From contig CASFTJ010000006.1 of NCBI GenBank assembly GCA_949297715.1, positions 1 through 64,000 of the forward strand: a stretch of DNA of 64,000 nt. The letters are read 5' to 3'. A model generated the notes under the pieces. It had not been told where the DNA came from. It did not search any database and worked only from the letters and a program-made list of their open reading frames with translations. Made by a program: the position numbers and the translations under genes. Below are positions 25,789 through 35,886 of the stretch, in pieces. Numbering within the stretch: position 1 is the stretch's first letter; the number at the start of each line of letters is the position of its first letter. The DNA is from an uncultured bacterium. Lineage in GTDB: Bacteria; Cyanobacteriota; Vampirovibrionia; Gastranaerophilales; Gastranaerophilaceae.

Positions 25789-26147
25789 ATATATGCCTTT
25801 CAATAGTGCTGATATACAAAATTGATGTTATTGGCGTTTTTATTTCTGGTTTTGTTTTTTTATTTTTCATCTCTCCTATTTATATTATACCACTTTTTGT
25901 AAAAAAATCTTCAATCTTTAGTATTACACCTGTCGTAATTTTTACAAAATTTTACTTTCTTCTTTAGCCTAAAACCATTATTTTATAAGAGTTTCAGACT
26001 ATAAAATTTTGCAAAAATTTTTAGAAATTTTTATAAAATTTTTTGTAAAAAAATAATATATGTTACAATATATTTTCAAGATATACCAAAATCTTTATAA
26101 AATTTTTTTTTTAAGTTAGAATTAACGTAAAAAGAAAGGATAAAACA
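25789..26147. other. AT-rich divergent intergenic region, no gene
   Basis: The 359 bases between the R3H gene (minus) and the small gene at 26148 (plus) are very AT-rich. They contain several TTTTGTAAAA and AAAATTTTT-like runs and must hold two divergent promoters. I could not single out one with confidence. Confidence 0.4.
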
Positions 26148-26444
26148 ATGAAAATTCAACCAATAGCCCCATCATTCAAAGGTAAAATTTCTATTCCCGC
26201 AAGCGGAAATAACAAAAATGTTGACTATCTTTACAACAAAGTTTCAAAAATTGTAAAAGACAACCAAGTAACGGCAAGTTTTTTGACTGACAGAATTGAA
26301 ATTATGCCTCACACAAGCGCAGCAGCTCCGATTAAGTCAAGTCTTGCGGATTTAGGAATTGAATTTGTTGATGACAGTGCTAAAAAGGAAACTATAATTG
26401 ATAAAGCAAGCAAATTAGTTTCTTCATTAACTCAAAAAAACTAA
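26148..26444 (+). CDS. Small protein with SFKG-type N-terminus, unknown function
   Basis: A 98-residue protein of no known family. The N-terminus MKIQPIAPSFKG resembles those of two other unrelated proteins in the window. The middle and C-terminal parts look like a compact alpha/beta domain (YLYNKVSKIVK, then SSLADLGIEFVDD). No signal peptide by the usual criteria. GAAAGGA lies before the start. Monocistronic, ending in a terminator. Confidence 0.75.
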   Translation: MKIQPIAPSFKGKISIPASGNNKNVDYLYNKVSKIVKDNQVTASFLTDRIEIMPHTSAAAPIKSSLADLGIEFVDDSAKKETIIDKASKLVSSLTQKN

Positions 26445-26464
26445 ACTAAAAAACTTAAAAAAGT

Positions 26465-26497
26465 AGGCTTCTGAAAGTTCAGAAGCTTATTTTTTTA
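26465..26497 (+). terminator. Intrinsic terminator
   Basis: GCTTCTGAA (26467-26475) pairs with TTCAGAAGC (26478-26486) and is followed by TTATTTTTTT. Closes the small gene at 26148. Confidence 0.85.
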
Positions 26498-26502
26498 TAA
26501 AT

Positions 26503-26533
26503 AAAAAGACCGCCTGATTTAGACGGTCTTTTT
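26503..26533 (-). terminator. Intrinsic terminator of fusA
   Basis: AAAAAGACCG (26503-26512) pairs with CGGTCTTTTT (26524-26533). T runs are present on both strands, and it lies 20 bases after the fusA stop. Confidence 0.85.
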
Positions 26534-26553
26534 TGAATTTTGCTTATCAAAAA

Positions 26554-28641
26554 CTAAGCTTTCTGGCCTGATTTTTCGATGATTTCTTTTTCGATATTAG
26601 CCGGAACTTGTTCATAATGATCAAATTCCATAGAGAAAGTTCCGCGGCCCTGAGTATTTGATCTCAAGTCAGTTGCGTAACCGAACATGTTAGCAAGCGG
26701 AACTATTGATCTTACGATAACGTTTCCGGTATTACCAAGAGGTTCCTGACCTTCAACACGTCCTCTTCTTCTTGAGATATCACCGATAATTGTACCTGTG
26801 AATTCTTCAGGAATTTCGATTTCAACTTTCATCATCGGTTCTAATATGCAAGGTTGAGCTTTGCGGCAGCCTTCCTTGATTGCCATAGAACCTGCGATTT
26901 TAAATGCCATTTCAGAAGAGTCGACTTCGTGGTAGCTTCCATCGTAAAGTTCAACTTTAACGTCAATCATCGGGAATCCTGCTAATATTCCGCCTTCAAG
27001 AGCTTCTTCCATACCTTTTCTTGCAGGTTCAATGTATTCTCTAGGAATAGCACCACCGACAATTTTGTTTTCAAATACAAATCCAGCGTTTTCATCAGCC
27101 GGAGAAATTTTAACTTTAACGTGTCCGTACTGACCTTTACCACCTGATTGACGGATGAATTTTGAATCCTGATCAGCAGTTCCGCGAATAGTTTCACGGT
27201 ATGCAACTTGCGGTTTACCGATGTTTGCTTCAACTTTGAATTCTCTCAACATGCGGTCTACAATAATATCAAGGTGAAGTTCGCCCATACCTGAAATAAT
27301 TGTCTGACCTGTTTCTGTATCAGATTTAACTCTGAATGACGGATCTTCTTCAGCAAGTTTTTGAAGAGCGATACCCATTTTATCTTGGTCAGCTTTAGTT
27401 TTCGGTTCAATCGCAACTGAAATAACCGGTTCTGGGAAAGTCATTTTTTCCAAGATAATCGGAGCTTTTTCATCGCACAAAGTATCACCTGTTGTAGTAT
27501 CTTTCAAACCTACAGCTGCACAAATATCGCCTGCATAAACTTCAGTTTCTTCAAGTCTTTGATCAGCATACATACGAACCAATCTTGCAATACGTTCTTT
27601 TTTACCGTTTGTAGCGTTAAGAACATAAGAACCGGAAGTAATTACGCCTGAGTAAACTCTCAAGAAAGTCAAACGACCAACATAAGGATCTGTCATAACT
27701 TTGAATGCCAAAGCTGAGAACGGTTCTGAATCTGAAGAATGTCTTTCTGTTTTAGTTCCGTCTTCCAATTCACCTTCGATAGCTTTTACATCAACCGGAG
27801 ATGGCATATAGTAAACTACGTTGTTCAAAAGAAGCTGAACACCTTTGTTTTTAAAAGCAGTTCCGCAGCATACAGGAACTATTTTGTTTTCACAAACAGC
27901 TTTTCTCAAACCTGCTCTTAATTCATCAACTGTAATTGATTCAGGATCTTCGAAGAATTTTTCCATCAAAGCATCATCTTCTGAAGCTATCGCCTCAACC
28001 ATTGCATCTCTGTATTCCTTAGCTTTTTCTTGCAAATCAGCCGGAATATCTTCTTCTCTGATGTCTGTACCAAGGTCATTTGTATAAATTTCAGCCTTCA
28101 TTGTCATAAGATCAACAAGACCTGTAAATTTATCTTCAGCACCTATCGGAAGCTGAATAGGAACAGCATTTGCACCAAGTCTTGTCTTAATTTGGTCAAC
28201 AACTCTGTAGAAATCTGCACCTGTTCTATCCATTTTGTTTACGAAAACCATTCTCGGAACTTCGTAACGGTTAGCCTGTCTCCAAACAGTTTCAGACTGT
28301 GATTGAACACCGCCTACTGCGCAAAATACTGCAACAACACCATCCAATACACGAAGTGAACGTTCAACTTCAATTGTAAAGTCAACGTGTCCGGGGGTGT
28401 CGATAATGTTAATTTGATGTCCTTTCCATTCTGCTGTTACAGCTGCAGACTGGATTGTAATACCTCTTTCACGTTCCTGTTCCATAAAGTCGGTAACGGC
28501 TGCACCGTCGTGAACTTCACCGATTTTGTGAGTTTTACCGGTATAGAACAAGATACGCTCTGTAGTCGTGGTTTTGCCGGCATCAATGTGTGCGGCAATA
28601 CCAATGTTTCTGATTTTTTCCAATGGAGTTTTTCTTGCCAT
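26554..28641 (-). CDS. fusA: Elongation factor G
   Basis: The translocation GTPase of protein synthesis, 695 residues and full length. The G1 motif [19 protein letters not shown] (about 17-35), effector region [14 protein letters not shown]3 DTPGHVDF and G4 NKMDRTGAD are all intact, and domains II-V follow. GGAAAAACTAAA precedes the start. In many bacteria fusA sits between rpsG and tufA; here it stands alone with its own promoter and terminator. Confidence 0.98.
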   Translation of the reverse strand: MARKTPLEKIRNIGIAAHIDAGKTTTTERILFYTGKTHKIGEVHDGAAVTDFMEQERERGITIQSAAVTAEWKGHQINIIDTPGHVDFTIEVERSLRVLDGVVAVFCAVGGVQSQSETVWRQANRYEVPRMVFVNKMDRTGADFYRVVDQIKTRLGANAVPIQLPIGAEDKFTGLVDLMTMKAEIYTNDLGTDIREEDIPADLQEKAKEYRDAMVEAIASEDDALMEKFFEDPESITVDELRAGLRKAVCENKIVPVCCGTAFKNKGVQLLLNNVVYYMPSPVDVKAIEGELEDGTKTERHSSDSEPFSALAFKVMTDPYVGRLTFLRVYSGVITSGSYVLNATNGKKERIARLVRMYADQRLEETEVYAGDICAAVGLKDTTTGDTLCDEKAPIILEKMTFPEPVISVAIEPKTKADQDKMGIALQKLAEEDPSFRVKSDTETGQTIISGMGELHLDIIVDRMLREFKVEANIGKPQVAYRETIRGTADQDSKFIRQSGGKGQYGHVKVKISPADENAGFVFENKIVGGAIPREYIEPARKGMEEALEGGILAGFPMIDVKVELYDGSYHEVDSSEMAFKIAGSMAIKEGCRKAQPCILEPMMKVEIEIPEEFTGTIIGDISRRRGRVEGQEPLGNTGNVIVRSIVPLANMFGYATDLRSNTQGRGTFSMEFDHYEQVPANIEKEIIEKSGQKA

Positions 28642-28702
28642 TTTAGTTTTTCCTTTTTTATATATTGTGTACTTCTGCTATTTTATATTTAGCTTCACTA
28701 AA

Positions 28703-28730
28703 ATTATCTCACAAACATGATTGTTGGCAA
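28703..28730 (-). promoter_or_regulatory. Candidate promoter of fusA
   Basis: Minus strand: TTGCCA (28730-28725), a 16-base spacer, GATAAT (28708-28703). Five of six bases match in each box. About 60 bases of leader precede ATG. Confidence 0.55.
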
Positions 28731-28881
28731 GAATTCTATTAACCTGTCGTAACATTAAATATATTTTTTAATTTCTGTTTATACCAGCCAATTTAATAAT
28801 TATATTTTACAATTGCATTCTTTTGGTATAAGATTTTGTTATAGAGATTAATTTTTAAGATAAAAGAGGGAATAAAAGAAA

Positions 28882-31362
28882 ATGCAGGTATCATTAAACT
28901 GGTTAAATGAATTCGTAGATTTGTCAGATAAAGAAGTTGAACAAATAGCGCACGAACTTACAATGAGCGGATTGGAAGTAGAAGCTGTTGAAGAAGTTAA
29001 GCCGAAATTTACAAATATAAAAACAGTAAAAATCGAAAAAATCGACAATCATCCAAATTCCGACCATCTTCATCTTGTAACCGTAAACACAGGTTCAGGA
29101 TTAAAGACGGTTGTATGCGGAGCACAAAATATTAAAGAAGGTCAAATTGTTCCTTATGCAAGCGTCGGAAGTCAGGTTCTTGACAGAAAAACCGGTGAAA
29201 TGTTTACACTTACACCTGCAGTTATCAGAGGGGTGGAATCTCAAGGAATGCTTTGTTCCGATGATGAACTCGGAGTTTCAGAAAGATGCTACCAAGAAGA
29301 AGACGGAATTCTGATTCTTAACAGAATTTTCCCTGACGTTAAAATAGGTGAAAATGTTGAAGATGTTCTCGGATTTGAAAAGGATTACATCTTAGATGTT
29401 GCACCGACAGCAAACAGGGGCGATCAGATGTCTGTTATCGGTGTTGCAAGAGAATTAAGCGCAATTTTTAACAAACCTCTTAAAATTAATAAAATCGAAT
29501 GCACCAGAGATCTTTCAACCGACAAATTCAAAGTTGAAATAAAAGACGATGATGTTTGCAAATATTATTCAATCGGAGTTTTGAAAGATATAAAAATCAA
29601 GCCTTCACCGGATTGGATGCAAAAAAGATTAATTGCCTCAGGAGTTCGAGCAATAAATAATGTTGTAGATATTACAAACTATGTAATGCTTGAATATGGC
29701 ACTCCGTTTCACGCATTCGACCTTAATAAACTTGAAGGATATCTTTGCGTAAGAAGAGCTGTTGAGGGAGAAAAAATCGTGACACTTGACGGAGTTGAAA
29801 GGACTTTAACCCGTGACAGCGTTTTGATTGCAGATAAAGAAAAAGGGGTATGCTTAGCTGGAGTTTTCGGCGGTGAAAATTCCGAAATTGATGACAACAC
29901 AACCGCCATAGCACTTGAAGCAGCATACTTTACACCTGCAAGCAATAGAAAAAGCTCTCACAGCGTAGGCTACAAAAGTGAAGCCTGCTCAAGATTTGAA
30001 AGAGGAGTGGATATTGAAGCGGTCAGACCTGCTTTAATGCGCGCAATGCAACTGATGGCAGAATTAGCTGACGCTAAGATTGAAGGTGTCGTTGAAACAG
30101 GCAAAAACAAGCTTGAACCGATTGAAATTACTCTAAGATACAGCCAGGTTAAAAGAATTCTCGGGGTAGAAATTGCCGCTGACAGATGCATAAATATCTT
30201 AGAGAATCTCGGATTTGAAAAACTTGGCGGAAACGAGATTGCGGCGAAATTCTTAGTACCGTCATTCCGCGCATACGACGTAACCCGTGAAATTGATTTG
30301 ATTGAAGAAATCGCAAGAATTAACGGTTACGACAAAATTTCACCTTCATTACCCGAGAAAGTTCAGCTTCCAGAAATTTCATTGGAAGAAAAAGTTATCA
30401 AAAAAGTTCATAACATAATGCTTTCCTGCGGCTTGAACGAAATTCAGACAAGCTCTCTTATAGGTAAACCTTTGCTTGATAAATTTATGATTCCGTTTGA
30501 AGAAGAAAAAGCCGTATTTGTAGAAAATCCCGCAAGCGAAGATTATACAATGCTTCGTCAAACACTCGCCGCAAGTGTTTTGAACGTAATGAAATACAAC
30601 TTTGATAACGGACAGAAAAATATCTGGAATTATGAAATCGGAAAAACTTACTACAAAATAAATCCCGCTAATGAAAAACATTCAGGAGTTGAAGAAATTC
30701 AAACACTTGAAGGCATAATTACCGGAAATATTCAGAACTCATTGTGGCAGAATACAGGCGAAGTTGATTTTTATACCGTAAAAGGCATAATTGAAAAACT
30801 TTTTGAAGAACTTGAAATATCAAAACGCATAAAATTAATGCCGCTTGAAAAGACTGAACTTGCAAAAACTCATGCAATTCTTCATCCGTACAAAACAGCG
30901 GTTGGAATGCTTCTGGACAAAACCCCGACACCAATCTGTTATTTTGGACAAATTCACCCGACTTTAAGAGATAAACTGAAATTAAATCAAGAAGCATTTT
31001 TGTTTAAACTAAATCTTGACAAGGTAATATCAATTATCAAAGAAAAAACACCGAGATACAAAAAGCTTCCTCAATTCCCTGAAGTACGCCGCGACCTTGC
31101 TTTTGTAATCAACCAAAACGTAACGTTTGACGAAATTCAAAAGGTTATAAAAGGTTCAATTCAACAAAACATCTTTAAAGGCTCTGAAGTATTTGACGTT
31201 TATCAGGGTGAACATATCCAAGATGGATACAAAAGTGTTGCCTTTAGAATAAAAATGCAAGATGAAAATGCAACTTTAACCGACGAAATTATCGAAAAAC
31301 AAATGAACTCCGTTCGTGATAAACTCAAAAAAACTTATGCAGATATTAGTTTTAGGGAGTAA
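28882..31362 (+). CDS. pheT: Phenylalanine--tRNA ligase beta subunit
   Basis: Charges tRNA-Phe as an alpha2-beta2 enzyme. At 826 residues it carries all beta-subunit parts. These are the EMAPII-type tRNA-binding domain (about 40-150), the B3/B4 editing region (from about 210), the B5 domain (about 410-480), and the C-terminal FDX-ACB anticodon-binding domain starting at KLPQFPEVRRDLAFV. AGAGGG lies upstream of ATG. The alpha subunit gene pheS is not adjacent. Four bases separate it from the next exported protein gene. Confidence 0.97.
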   Translation: MQVSLNWLNEFVDLSDKEVEQIAHELTMSGLEVEAVEEVKPKFTNIKTVKIEKIDNHPNSDHLHLVTVNTGSGLKTVVCGAQNIKEGQIVPYASVGSQVLDRKTGEMFTLTPAVIRGVESQGMLCSDDELGVSERCYQEEDGILILNRIFPDVKIGENVEDVLGFEKDYILDVAPTANRGDQMSVIGVARELSAIFNKPLKINKIECTRDLSTDKFKVEIKDDDVCKYYSIGVLKDIKIKPSPDWMQKRLIASGVRAINNVVDITNYVMLEYGTPFHAFDLNKLEGYLCVRRAVEGEKIVTLDGVERTLTRDSVLIADKEKGVCLAGVFGGENSEIDDNTTAIALEAAYFTPASNRKSSHSVGYKSEACSRFERGVDIEAVRPALMRAMQLMAELADAKIEGVVETGKNKLEPIEITLRYSQVKRILGVEIAADRCINILENLGFEKLGGNEIAAKFLVPSFRAYDVTREIDLIEEIARINGYDKISPSLPEKVQLPEISLEEKVIKKVHNIMLSCGLNEIQTSSLIGKPLLDKFMIPFEEEKAVFVENPASEDYTMLRQTLAASVLNVMKYNFDNGQKNIWNYEIGKTYYKINPANEKHSGVEEIQTLEGIITGNIQNSLWQNTGEVDFYTVKGIIEKLFEELEISKRIKLMPLEKTELAKTHAILHPYKTAVGMLLDKTPTPICYFGQIHPTLRDKLKLNQEAFLFKLNLDKVISIIKEKTPRYKKLPQFPEVRRDLAFVINQNVTFDEIQKVIKGSIQQNIFKGSEVFDVYQGEHIQDGYKSVAFRIKMQDENATLTDEIIEKQMNSVRDKLKKTYADISFRE

Positions 31363-31365
31363 ATT

Positions 31366-32013
31366 ATGATAAAAAAAATTCTGACAGCAATCTGTCTTAC
31401 ATTTTTTCTGTCACTTCAATCATTTAGTAAAGACGTAATCCCGTCATACGGAACGACTTTGCATACAAAAACTTACGGCTTCTATCAGGTCGGCAAAAAA
31501 GTTGTGCTTCACGAAGAGCCTGACGAAAATTCAAGAATTATTCAAGAAATAAACTGGACATCAGATAAATTAACCCCCGAAGAACTTCCTTTTGATGATG
31601 TTTTCAGCGTATTTATAGGCTCAAAAGAACTTGCACTTATGGCAGTCGATGACGAAACCGAAGACTGGGTAAAAGTAATTTATGACAACAAAAATAACAA
31701 AAGCGGCTGGCTAAAAAAAGATGATCCGTATAAATTTATGACGTGGATTTATTTTTACAATGCTTACGGCAAAAAATACGGTTTGAAAATTTTAAAAGAC
31801 GCTCCTGAAGTTACGGAAAAACTTTACTCAAGCCCTGATGAAACTTCACAAGTGGTTGCAAGAATAAATCACCCGCAATATATAAAATTAAATGTCATAA
31901 GAGGGAACTGGGCACTTGTATCGGTTGTCGACTTTGACAAAATCCCCAAAACAGGCTACATGCGCTGGAGAAGCGATGAGGGAATAAAATATCTATTCCC
32001 TGATATTAAATAA
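31366..32013 (+). CDS. Exported protein with SH3-like domain(s)
   Basis: A 215-residue protein with an N-terminal signal peptide (about 1-22, MIKKILTAICLTFFLSLQSFS). It then has two beta-rich stretches resembling bacterial SH3-like folds. One runs from YGFYQVGKKVVLHEEPDENS through GWLKKDDPYKF, the other from YSSPDETSQVVARI through NWALVSV to GYMRWRSDEG. Expected in the periplasm, perhaps touching cell wall. It begins 4 bases after pheT, so it is co-transcribed, but a functional link to tRNA charging is unlikely. Confidence 0.72.
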   Translation: MIKKILTAICLTFFLSLQSFSKDVIPSYGTTLHTKTYGFYQVGKKVVLHEEPDENSRIIQEINWTSDKLTPEELPFDDVFSVFIGSKELALMAVDDETEDWVKVIYDNKNNKSGWLKKDDPYKFMTWIYFYNAYGKKYGLKILKDAPEVTEKLYSSPDETSQVVARINHPQYIKLNVIRGNWALVSVVDFDKIPKTGYMRWRSDEGIKYLFPDIK

Positions 32014-32080
32014 ATTGCCGCCAAAATCCTCAAATTAAAAGTCCGATTTTAAACCAAACTTAACAATTGATAAAAAACCC

Positions 32081-32109
32081 TCGACAATCGGTTATGTTTG
32101 TTGTAGTAT
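32081..32109 (+). promoter_or_regulatory. Candidate promoter of rplI
   Basis: TCGACA (32081-32086), a 17-base spacer, TAGTAT (32104-32109), 43 bases before the rplI start. Confidence 0.5.
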
Positions 32110-32152
32110 TCTCTTACTGGCAGAATATAAATACTTAAAGGAGAATTTTAAA

Positions 32153-32659
32153 ATGCAAGTTATATTGAAAAAAGATGTTCAAAACCTTGGCGAAGCAGGC
32201 GACATCGTTAATGTAAAAGACGGATACGCAAGAAACTTTTTGCTTCCTCAAAATGCCGCAGAACTCGCAACAGACGGTGCTTTGAAAAACAGAGAACAAA
32301 ATTTGGCAAGAATTAAAGCTAAACAAGAAAAACTTCACAAAGAAGCTCTTGAAAAAGCTGAAAAACTTGAAAAATTCGGAACACTTGAACTTTCAGCAAA
32401 AGCAGGTGAGTCAGGCAAATTGTTCGGTACAATTACAACCAAAAAACTTACCGAAGAACTTCTTGCTAAATCAGGAATTGAAGTTGACAGAAAAACTGTT
32501 ACTCTTAATGCTCCGATTAACAAAATCGGCAACTACACAATGCTTATTAAATTAACTTCAAAAGTTAAATGCGAACTTCCTGTTTCAGTAACAGCTTCAG
32601 AAGTTGTTAAAGAATCTGTTGTTGAAGAAATTGAAGCCGCTGAAGCTTCTGAAGAATAA
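32153..32659 (+). CDS. rplI: 50S ribosomal protein L9
   Basis: Binds 23S rRNA near the L1 stalk. The N-terminal domain holds the L9 signature (MQVILKKDVQNLGEAG, then VKDGYARNFLLPQNAAE). A long connecting helix follows, then the C-terminal globular domain. The 168-residue length includes a short acidic tail (VEEIEAAEASEE). AAGGAG precedes ATG. It lacks the usual rpsF-ssb-rpsR neighbours and instead leads into a one-carbon cassette 33 bases downstream. Confidence 0.97.
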   Translation: MQVILKKDVQNLGEAGDIVNVKDGYARNFLLPQNAAELATDGALKNREQNLARIKAKQEKLHKEALEKAEKLEKFGTLELSAKAGESGKLFGTITTKKLTEELLAKSGIEVDRKTVTLNAPINKIGNYTMLIKLTSKVKCELPVSVTASEVVKESVVEEIEAAEASEE

Positions 32660-32692
32660 ACGTTCAATATTGCAGTAAGTGAGGAGAGCATT

Positions 32693-33772
32693 TTGAATAA
32701 AGCCAAAAATTTGACGCTTGAATGTACTGCAATCGGTTCACTTCCGCAATTGAATGTTAATACGGCTATAGAATTGATTAAAAGAGATTTTTCAAAAATT
32801 CCGTTCTGGCCGCAAATGGTAAAAATTAATAAAAATGAGGACATGATTTTCCAATTTACGGACAGTATGCCCTCATTTTTTTACGAGCAAGGTAAGATTT
32901 TTCTAAATACAGAATATGAAAAATTCTTCGAAGATTTGGAAACTTTTTTTAATGATTACGAAGAAATAATTGCCGACACAAATTCTCCTTTACTTGACAA
33001 ATACGGAATAACTCAGGCTTGCGCATTTAACAATTACCTTGAAATAATAAAAGATAAAAAACCTGATTTTGCAAAAGGTCAAATAGTCGGGCCATTTACA
33101 CTTTCATCGGCTCTAAATAAAAATGACGGAACCCCTGCGGTTTATGACGAAACCTTAAGAGAAATAATAACTAAAAATCTTATTTTAAAAGCATTGTGGC
33201 AGATAAAAAAAATTAAAGAAGCGAACCCCACAACAACTCCGATAATATTTACCGATGAACCAACTTTATCGCAGCTTGGCACATCAGCTTATGTCGGAAT
33301 TTCAGAGGAGGAAATTCTTTATATGCTGAAAGAAATTGCGGAAGTTTTAAAATCCAAAGGAGCAATTCCTGCAATACATTGCTGCGGGAAATGCGACTGG
33401 ATTTTACCGCTTAAAGCCGGTTTTAAAATGATTAATCCTGATGCATATTCGTTCGCTCAAAATTTAAGCCTGTTTTCAGAAGAACTTAACAACTTTTTGC
33501 AAAACAAAGGAAAAATTGCATGGGGAATAGTACCGACACTTGATAAAGCATCCCTTGAAAAAACAGATGTCGAAGATCTGGTTAAGAAATTTCAAACCGC
33601 TGTAAAATATTTGACTAAAAAGGGTATTGATGAGAAACTTATTATAGAAAATTCACTAATAACACCCTCTTGCGGAGCCGGAGTTTTGAGTGAAATTCTG
33701 GCAGAAAAAGCAATGGATTTAACAAAATCATTATCAAATAGATTAAAGGAGATTTATAATATTGGCGACTAA
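32693..33772 (+). CDS. MetE-core/MtaA-type (UROD superfamily) methyltransferase
   Basis: A 359-residue protein of the cobalamin-independent methionine synthase C-terminal/UROD superfamily. The start is AIGSLPQLNVNTAIELI followed by PFWPQM, typical of a stand-alone methionine-synthase-like group. HCCGKCDW (about 231-238) offers a His-x-Cys zinc site, and TPSCGAG near residue 325 the third Cys ligand. The Glu ligand of MetE is not evident, so the site looks closer to MtaA/MtbA corrinoid methyltransferases. TTG is used as start, with GGAGAG upstream. It overlaps the CooC-like gene by 11 bases. Its methyl donor cannot be read from sequence. Confidence 0.72.
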   Translation: MNKAKNLTLECTAIGSLPQLNVNTAIELIKRDFSKIPFWPQMVKINKNEDMIFQFTDSMPSFFYEQGKIFLNTEYEKFFEDLETFFNDYEEIIADTNSPLLDKYGITQACAFNNYLEIIKDKKPDFAKGQIVGPFTLSSALNKNDGTPAVYDETLREIITKNLILKALWQIKKIKEANPTTTPIIFTDEPTLSQLGTSAYVGISEEEILYMLKEIAEVLKSKGAIPAIHCCGKCDWILPLKAGFKMINPDAYSFAQNLSLFSEELNNFLQNKGKIAWGIVPTLDKASLEKTDVEDLVKKFQTAVKYLTKKGIDEKLIIENSLITPSCGAGVLSEILAEKAMDLTKSLSNRLKEIYNIGD

Positions 33773-34514
33773 ACTTGCAATAACAGGTAAAAGCGGAAGC
33801 GGAAAAACGACAATAACAAAAGCTTTTTTAAGAATTTTTCAGGAATATTTTCCGGAAAAAAGTATTCTTCTGTTTGATAACGACCTTGCAAGCGAACTCG
33901 GACACAGCTTCGGGCTTGATATCAGAAACACAATTTACGGAATAAGAAGCGGGAAACACGAATATAAAACAGGAATTCCTGAAGGAATGACAAAACAGGA
34001 ATACGTAGAATGGGCTATGGAAGACATTCTTGTACCATTAACTGACAATGTTGATATCATAGTTTCGTGGTTTGTTGGTTCAAAAGATTGCAGATGCCCG
34101 ATTACAGGACAGATTAACGATGCCGTTTTAAAGCTTATTGAAAGATATGATATTGTAATTTTTGACTGCGAATTTGATCTTAAATATTTAAATCAGCTTG
34201 TCGATACCGATATAGATACAACGATTATTGTTGCAAATCCGACTGACGAAAGCGCCCATTTAGCAAAACGAATAGAAGAATTCAGCGCAAAATACGCAGC
34301 AGGCGGCCAGCTTGGTGTTGTGATTAACAAGGTGGAAAATAACGATATCGCATCAATTTCTGCACTTTTAAACAAATACCAGCTTGATGTTTTAGGTGTA
34401 ATCCCGTTTGATGAACATTTGAAAGAAAACTCAATTGCCAGAGAATCTAAAGCAGTAGAAAATGCAATAAAACAGTTTTATTTCCGTCTGAATTTACCGC
34501 AGACAAAGAATTGA
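33762..34514 (+). CDS. CooC-like metal-center maturation ATPase
   Basis: A 250-residue MinD/Mrp-type ATPase. A deviant Walker A (GKSGSGKTT, residues 9-17), DND-type switch I region (LLFDNDLA) and FDCEFD are present. A Cys-x-Cys pair at residues 110/112 (KDCRCP) matches the position of the metal-binding CxC of CooC (112/114 in the Carboxydothermus protein), which inserts nickel into CO dehydrogenase. The start codon is TTG inside the 3' end of the preceding gene, with AAAGGAG upstream. No CODH/ACS gene is in the window, so the client is unknown. Confidence 0.72.
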   Translation: MATKLAITGKSGSGKTTITKAFLRIFQEYFPEKSILLFDNDLASELGHSFGLDIRNTIYGIRSGKHEYKTGIPEGMTKQEYVEWAMEDILVPLTDNVDIIVSWFVGSKDCRCPITGQINDAVLKLIERYDIVIFDCEFDLKYLNQLVDTDIDTTIIVANPTDESAHLAKRIEEFSAKYAAGGQLGVVINKVENNDIASISALLNKYQLDVLGVIPFDEHLKENSIARESKAVENAIKQFYFRLNLPQTKN

Positions 34515-34521
34515 GGGAAAA

Positions 34522-35361
34522 ATGACGACAATACTTGACGGTAAAAGCTTACGCGACAAAATTTTAAAAGAACTAAAAACACGGCTTGAAAAATACGATA
34601 AAAAGCCGACTCTTGTCGTGATTCTTGTCGGCGACAATCCTGCAAGCAAAATTTACGTCAATAATAAAAAAAGAACTGCTGAAAATCTCGGAATTAATTC
34701 TGTAATAATAAATTACCCCGCTGACGTTGAAGAAAATGTTTTGCTTGAAAAAATACAAGAACTTAACGAAGCATCTAATGTTACCGCAATCCTTGTCCAA
34801 TTACCGCTTCCAAAGCATATCAATAAGTTTAAAGTTATAAATGCAATATCACCTAAAAAAGATGTTGACGGTTTTACGCCGGAAAATGCAGGGAAACTGT
34901 TTACCGGAGAAATCCCCTACGTGTACCCTTGCACTCCCAAAGGAATTATCAGGCTTCTTGACGAATATAAAATTCCAATCGAAGAACAACACGCAGTAAT
35001 TGTCGGGAGATCAAATATAGTCGGTAAACCACTTGCACAAATGCTTCTGCAAAGAAATGCCACCGTTACAATCTGCCACAGCCGCACCAAAAATCTCGCT
35101 GATATAACAAAAACAGCAGACATACTTGTTTCTGCTGTAGGGGGAAAAATTATTGGAAAAAACATGATTAAATCTGATTGTGTTGTTATCGACGTTGGAA
35201 TTTTTAAAGATGAAAACGGCAAAACTCGCGGAGATGTCGATTTTGAGGAAGTTAAACCGCTTACATCATATATTTCTCCGGTTCCGGGCGGAGTCGGACC
35301 GATGACGATTGCCATGCTTATGTCCAACACCGTGGAACTCTTTGAGAAAAATCTTTTGTAA
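34522..35361 (+). CDS. folD: Methylene-THF dehydrogenase / methenyl-THF cyclohydrolase
   Basis: A bifunctional enzyme interconverting methylene-, methenyl- and 10-formyl-tetrahydrofolate. The 279 residues carry the catalytic YVNNKKRTAENLGI (Lys in the active site), QLPLPKHI and PKKDVDGF. The C-terminal NADP domain has VIVGRSNIVGKPLAQML and ends with PVPGGVGPMTIAML. GAGGGAAAA lies before ATG, 7 bases after the CooC-like gene. This makes a three-gene one-carbon operon following rplI. Confidence 0.97.
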   Translation: MTTILDGKSLRDKILKELKTRLEKYDKKPTLVVILVGDNPASKIYVNNKKRTAENLGINSVIINYPADVEENVLLEKIQELNEASNVTAILVQLPLPKHINKFKVINAISPKKDVDGFTPENAGKLFTGEIPYVYPCTPKGIIRLLDEYKIPIEEQHAVIVGRSNIVGKPLAQMLLQRNATVTICHSRTKNLADITKTADILVSAVGGKIIGKNMIKSDCVVIDVGIFKDENGKTRGDVDFEEVKPLTSYISPVPGGVGPMTIAMLMSNTVELFEKNLL

Positions 35362-35389
35362 TGTTCGCAATATTTAGAAACTATTATTA

Positions 35390-35728
35390 CTAGCTGCCTA
35401 TCAAGTTCAAACCACAACTTGATTTGATATTGTTTTGAGCCATAGTCTTTAAACTTGAAATTGAGTTATCTAAAAGCGTAACTTGTTCTTCTAAGTTTGC
35501 CTGTCGAACTGTTAAATATTCTTCTTCTTGCTGTAATGCCAAATAATAAGGATCATTATCCAAATCTACTGTAGTACCACCGCTTGTTTCTTGAGCTTCG
35601 CTTTGGTAGGCATCCATTTCTTTCATAACATAGTTGGCTTGGTTCATAATCAAATTCATTTCAAAAGTTACTTGGCTTTTCTGTAACATAAATAAGCTTC
35701 TTTGTGAGTCAAGTGCTAAGAAAGTCAT
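35390..35728 (-). CDS. Small helical protein, unknown function
   Basis: A 112-residue protein beginning TFLALDSQRSLFMLQKSQVTFEM, rich in Gln, Glu and Leu, with two helical stretches and a Gly-Thr-rich turn (TSGGTTVDLDND). It resembles in style the small structural proteins of secretion systems, but no family is recognised. The ATG at 35728 is chosen because AAGGAGAGAAG precedes it; a longer frame to 35767 has no such site. Stands between folD (convergent) and dnaJ. Confidence 0.65.
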   Translation of the reverse strand: MTFLALDSQRSLFMLQKSQVTFEMNLIMNQANYVMKEMDAYQSEAQETSGGTTVDLDNDPYYLALQQEEEYLTVRQANLEEQVTLLDNSISSLKTMAQNNIKSSCGLNLIGS

Positions 35729-35853
35729 ATCTTCTCTCCTTATCGTTTTTAGTTCTCTCTTATACATATAAAGTATTTTGAGTTTTCACGATTTCAACAA
35801 AGAGGATTTTTGTAACATTTATTTACAATCGAATTAAATTTCATATTACAGAA

Positions 35854-35877
35854 AAGGTTGTTTAGAAAAACAACCTT
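35854..35877 (-). terminator. Probable terminator of the dnaJ-type gene
   Basis: AAGGTTGTTT (35854-35863) pairs with AAACAACCTT (35868-35877) around a 4-base loop. On the minus strand the T tract is short (TTTTC). It lies 10 bases after the dnaJ-type stop. Confidence 0.6.
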
Positions 35878-35886
35878 CACAATTTT

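Noticed and set aside
35362-35389. Terminator between folD and the 35390 gene
   Set aside because: No stem followed by a T run is present in this short gap.
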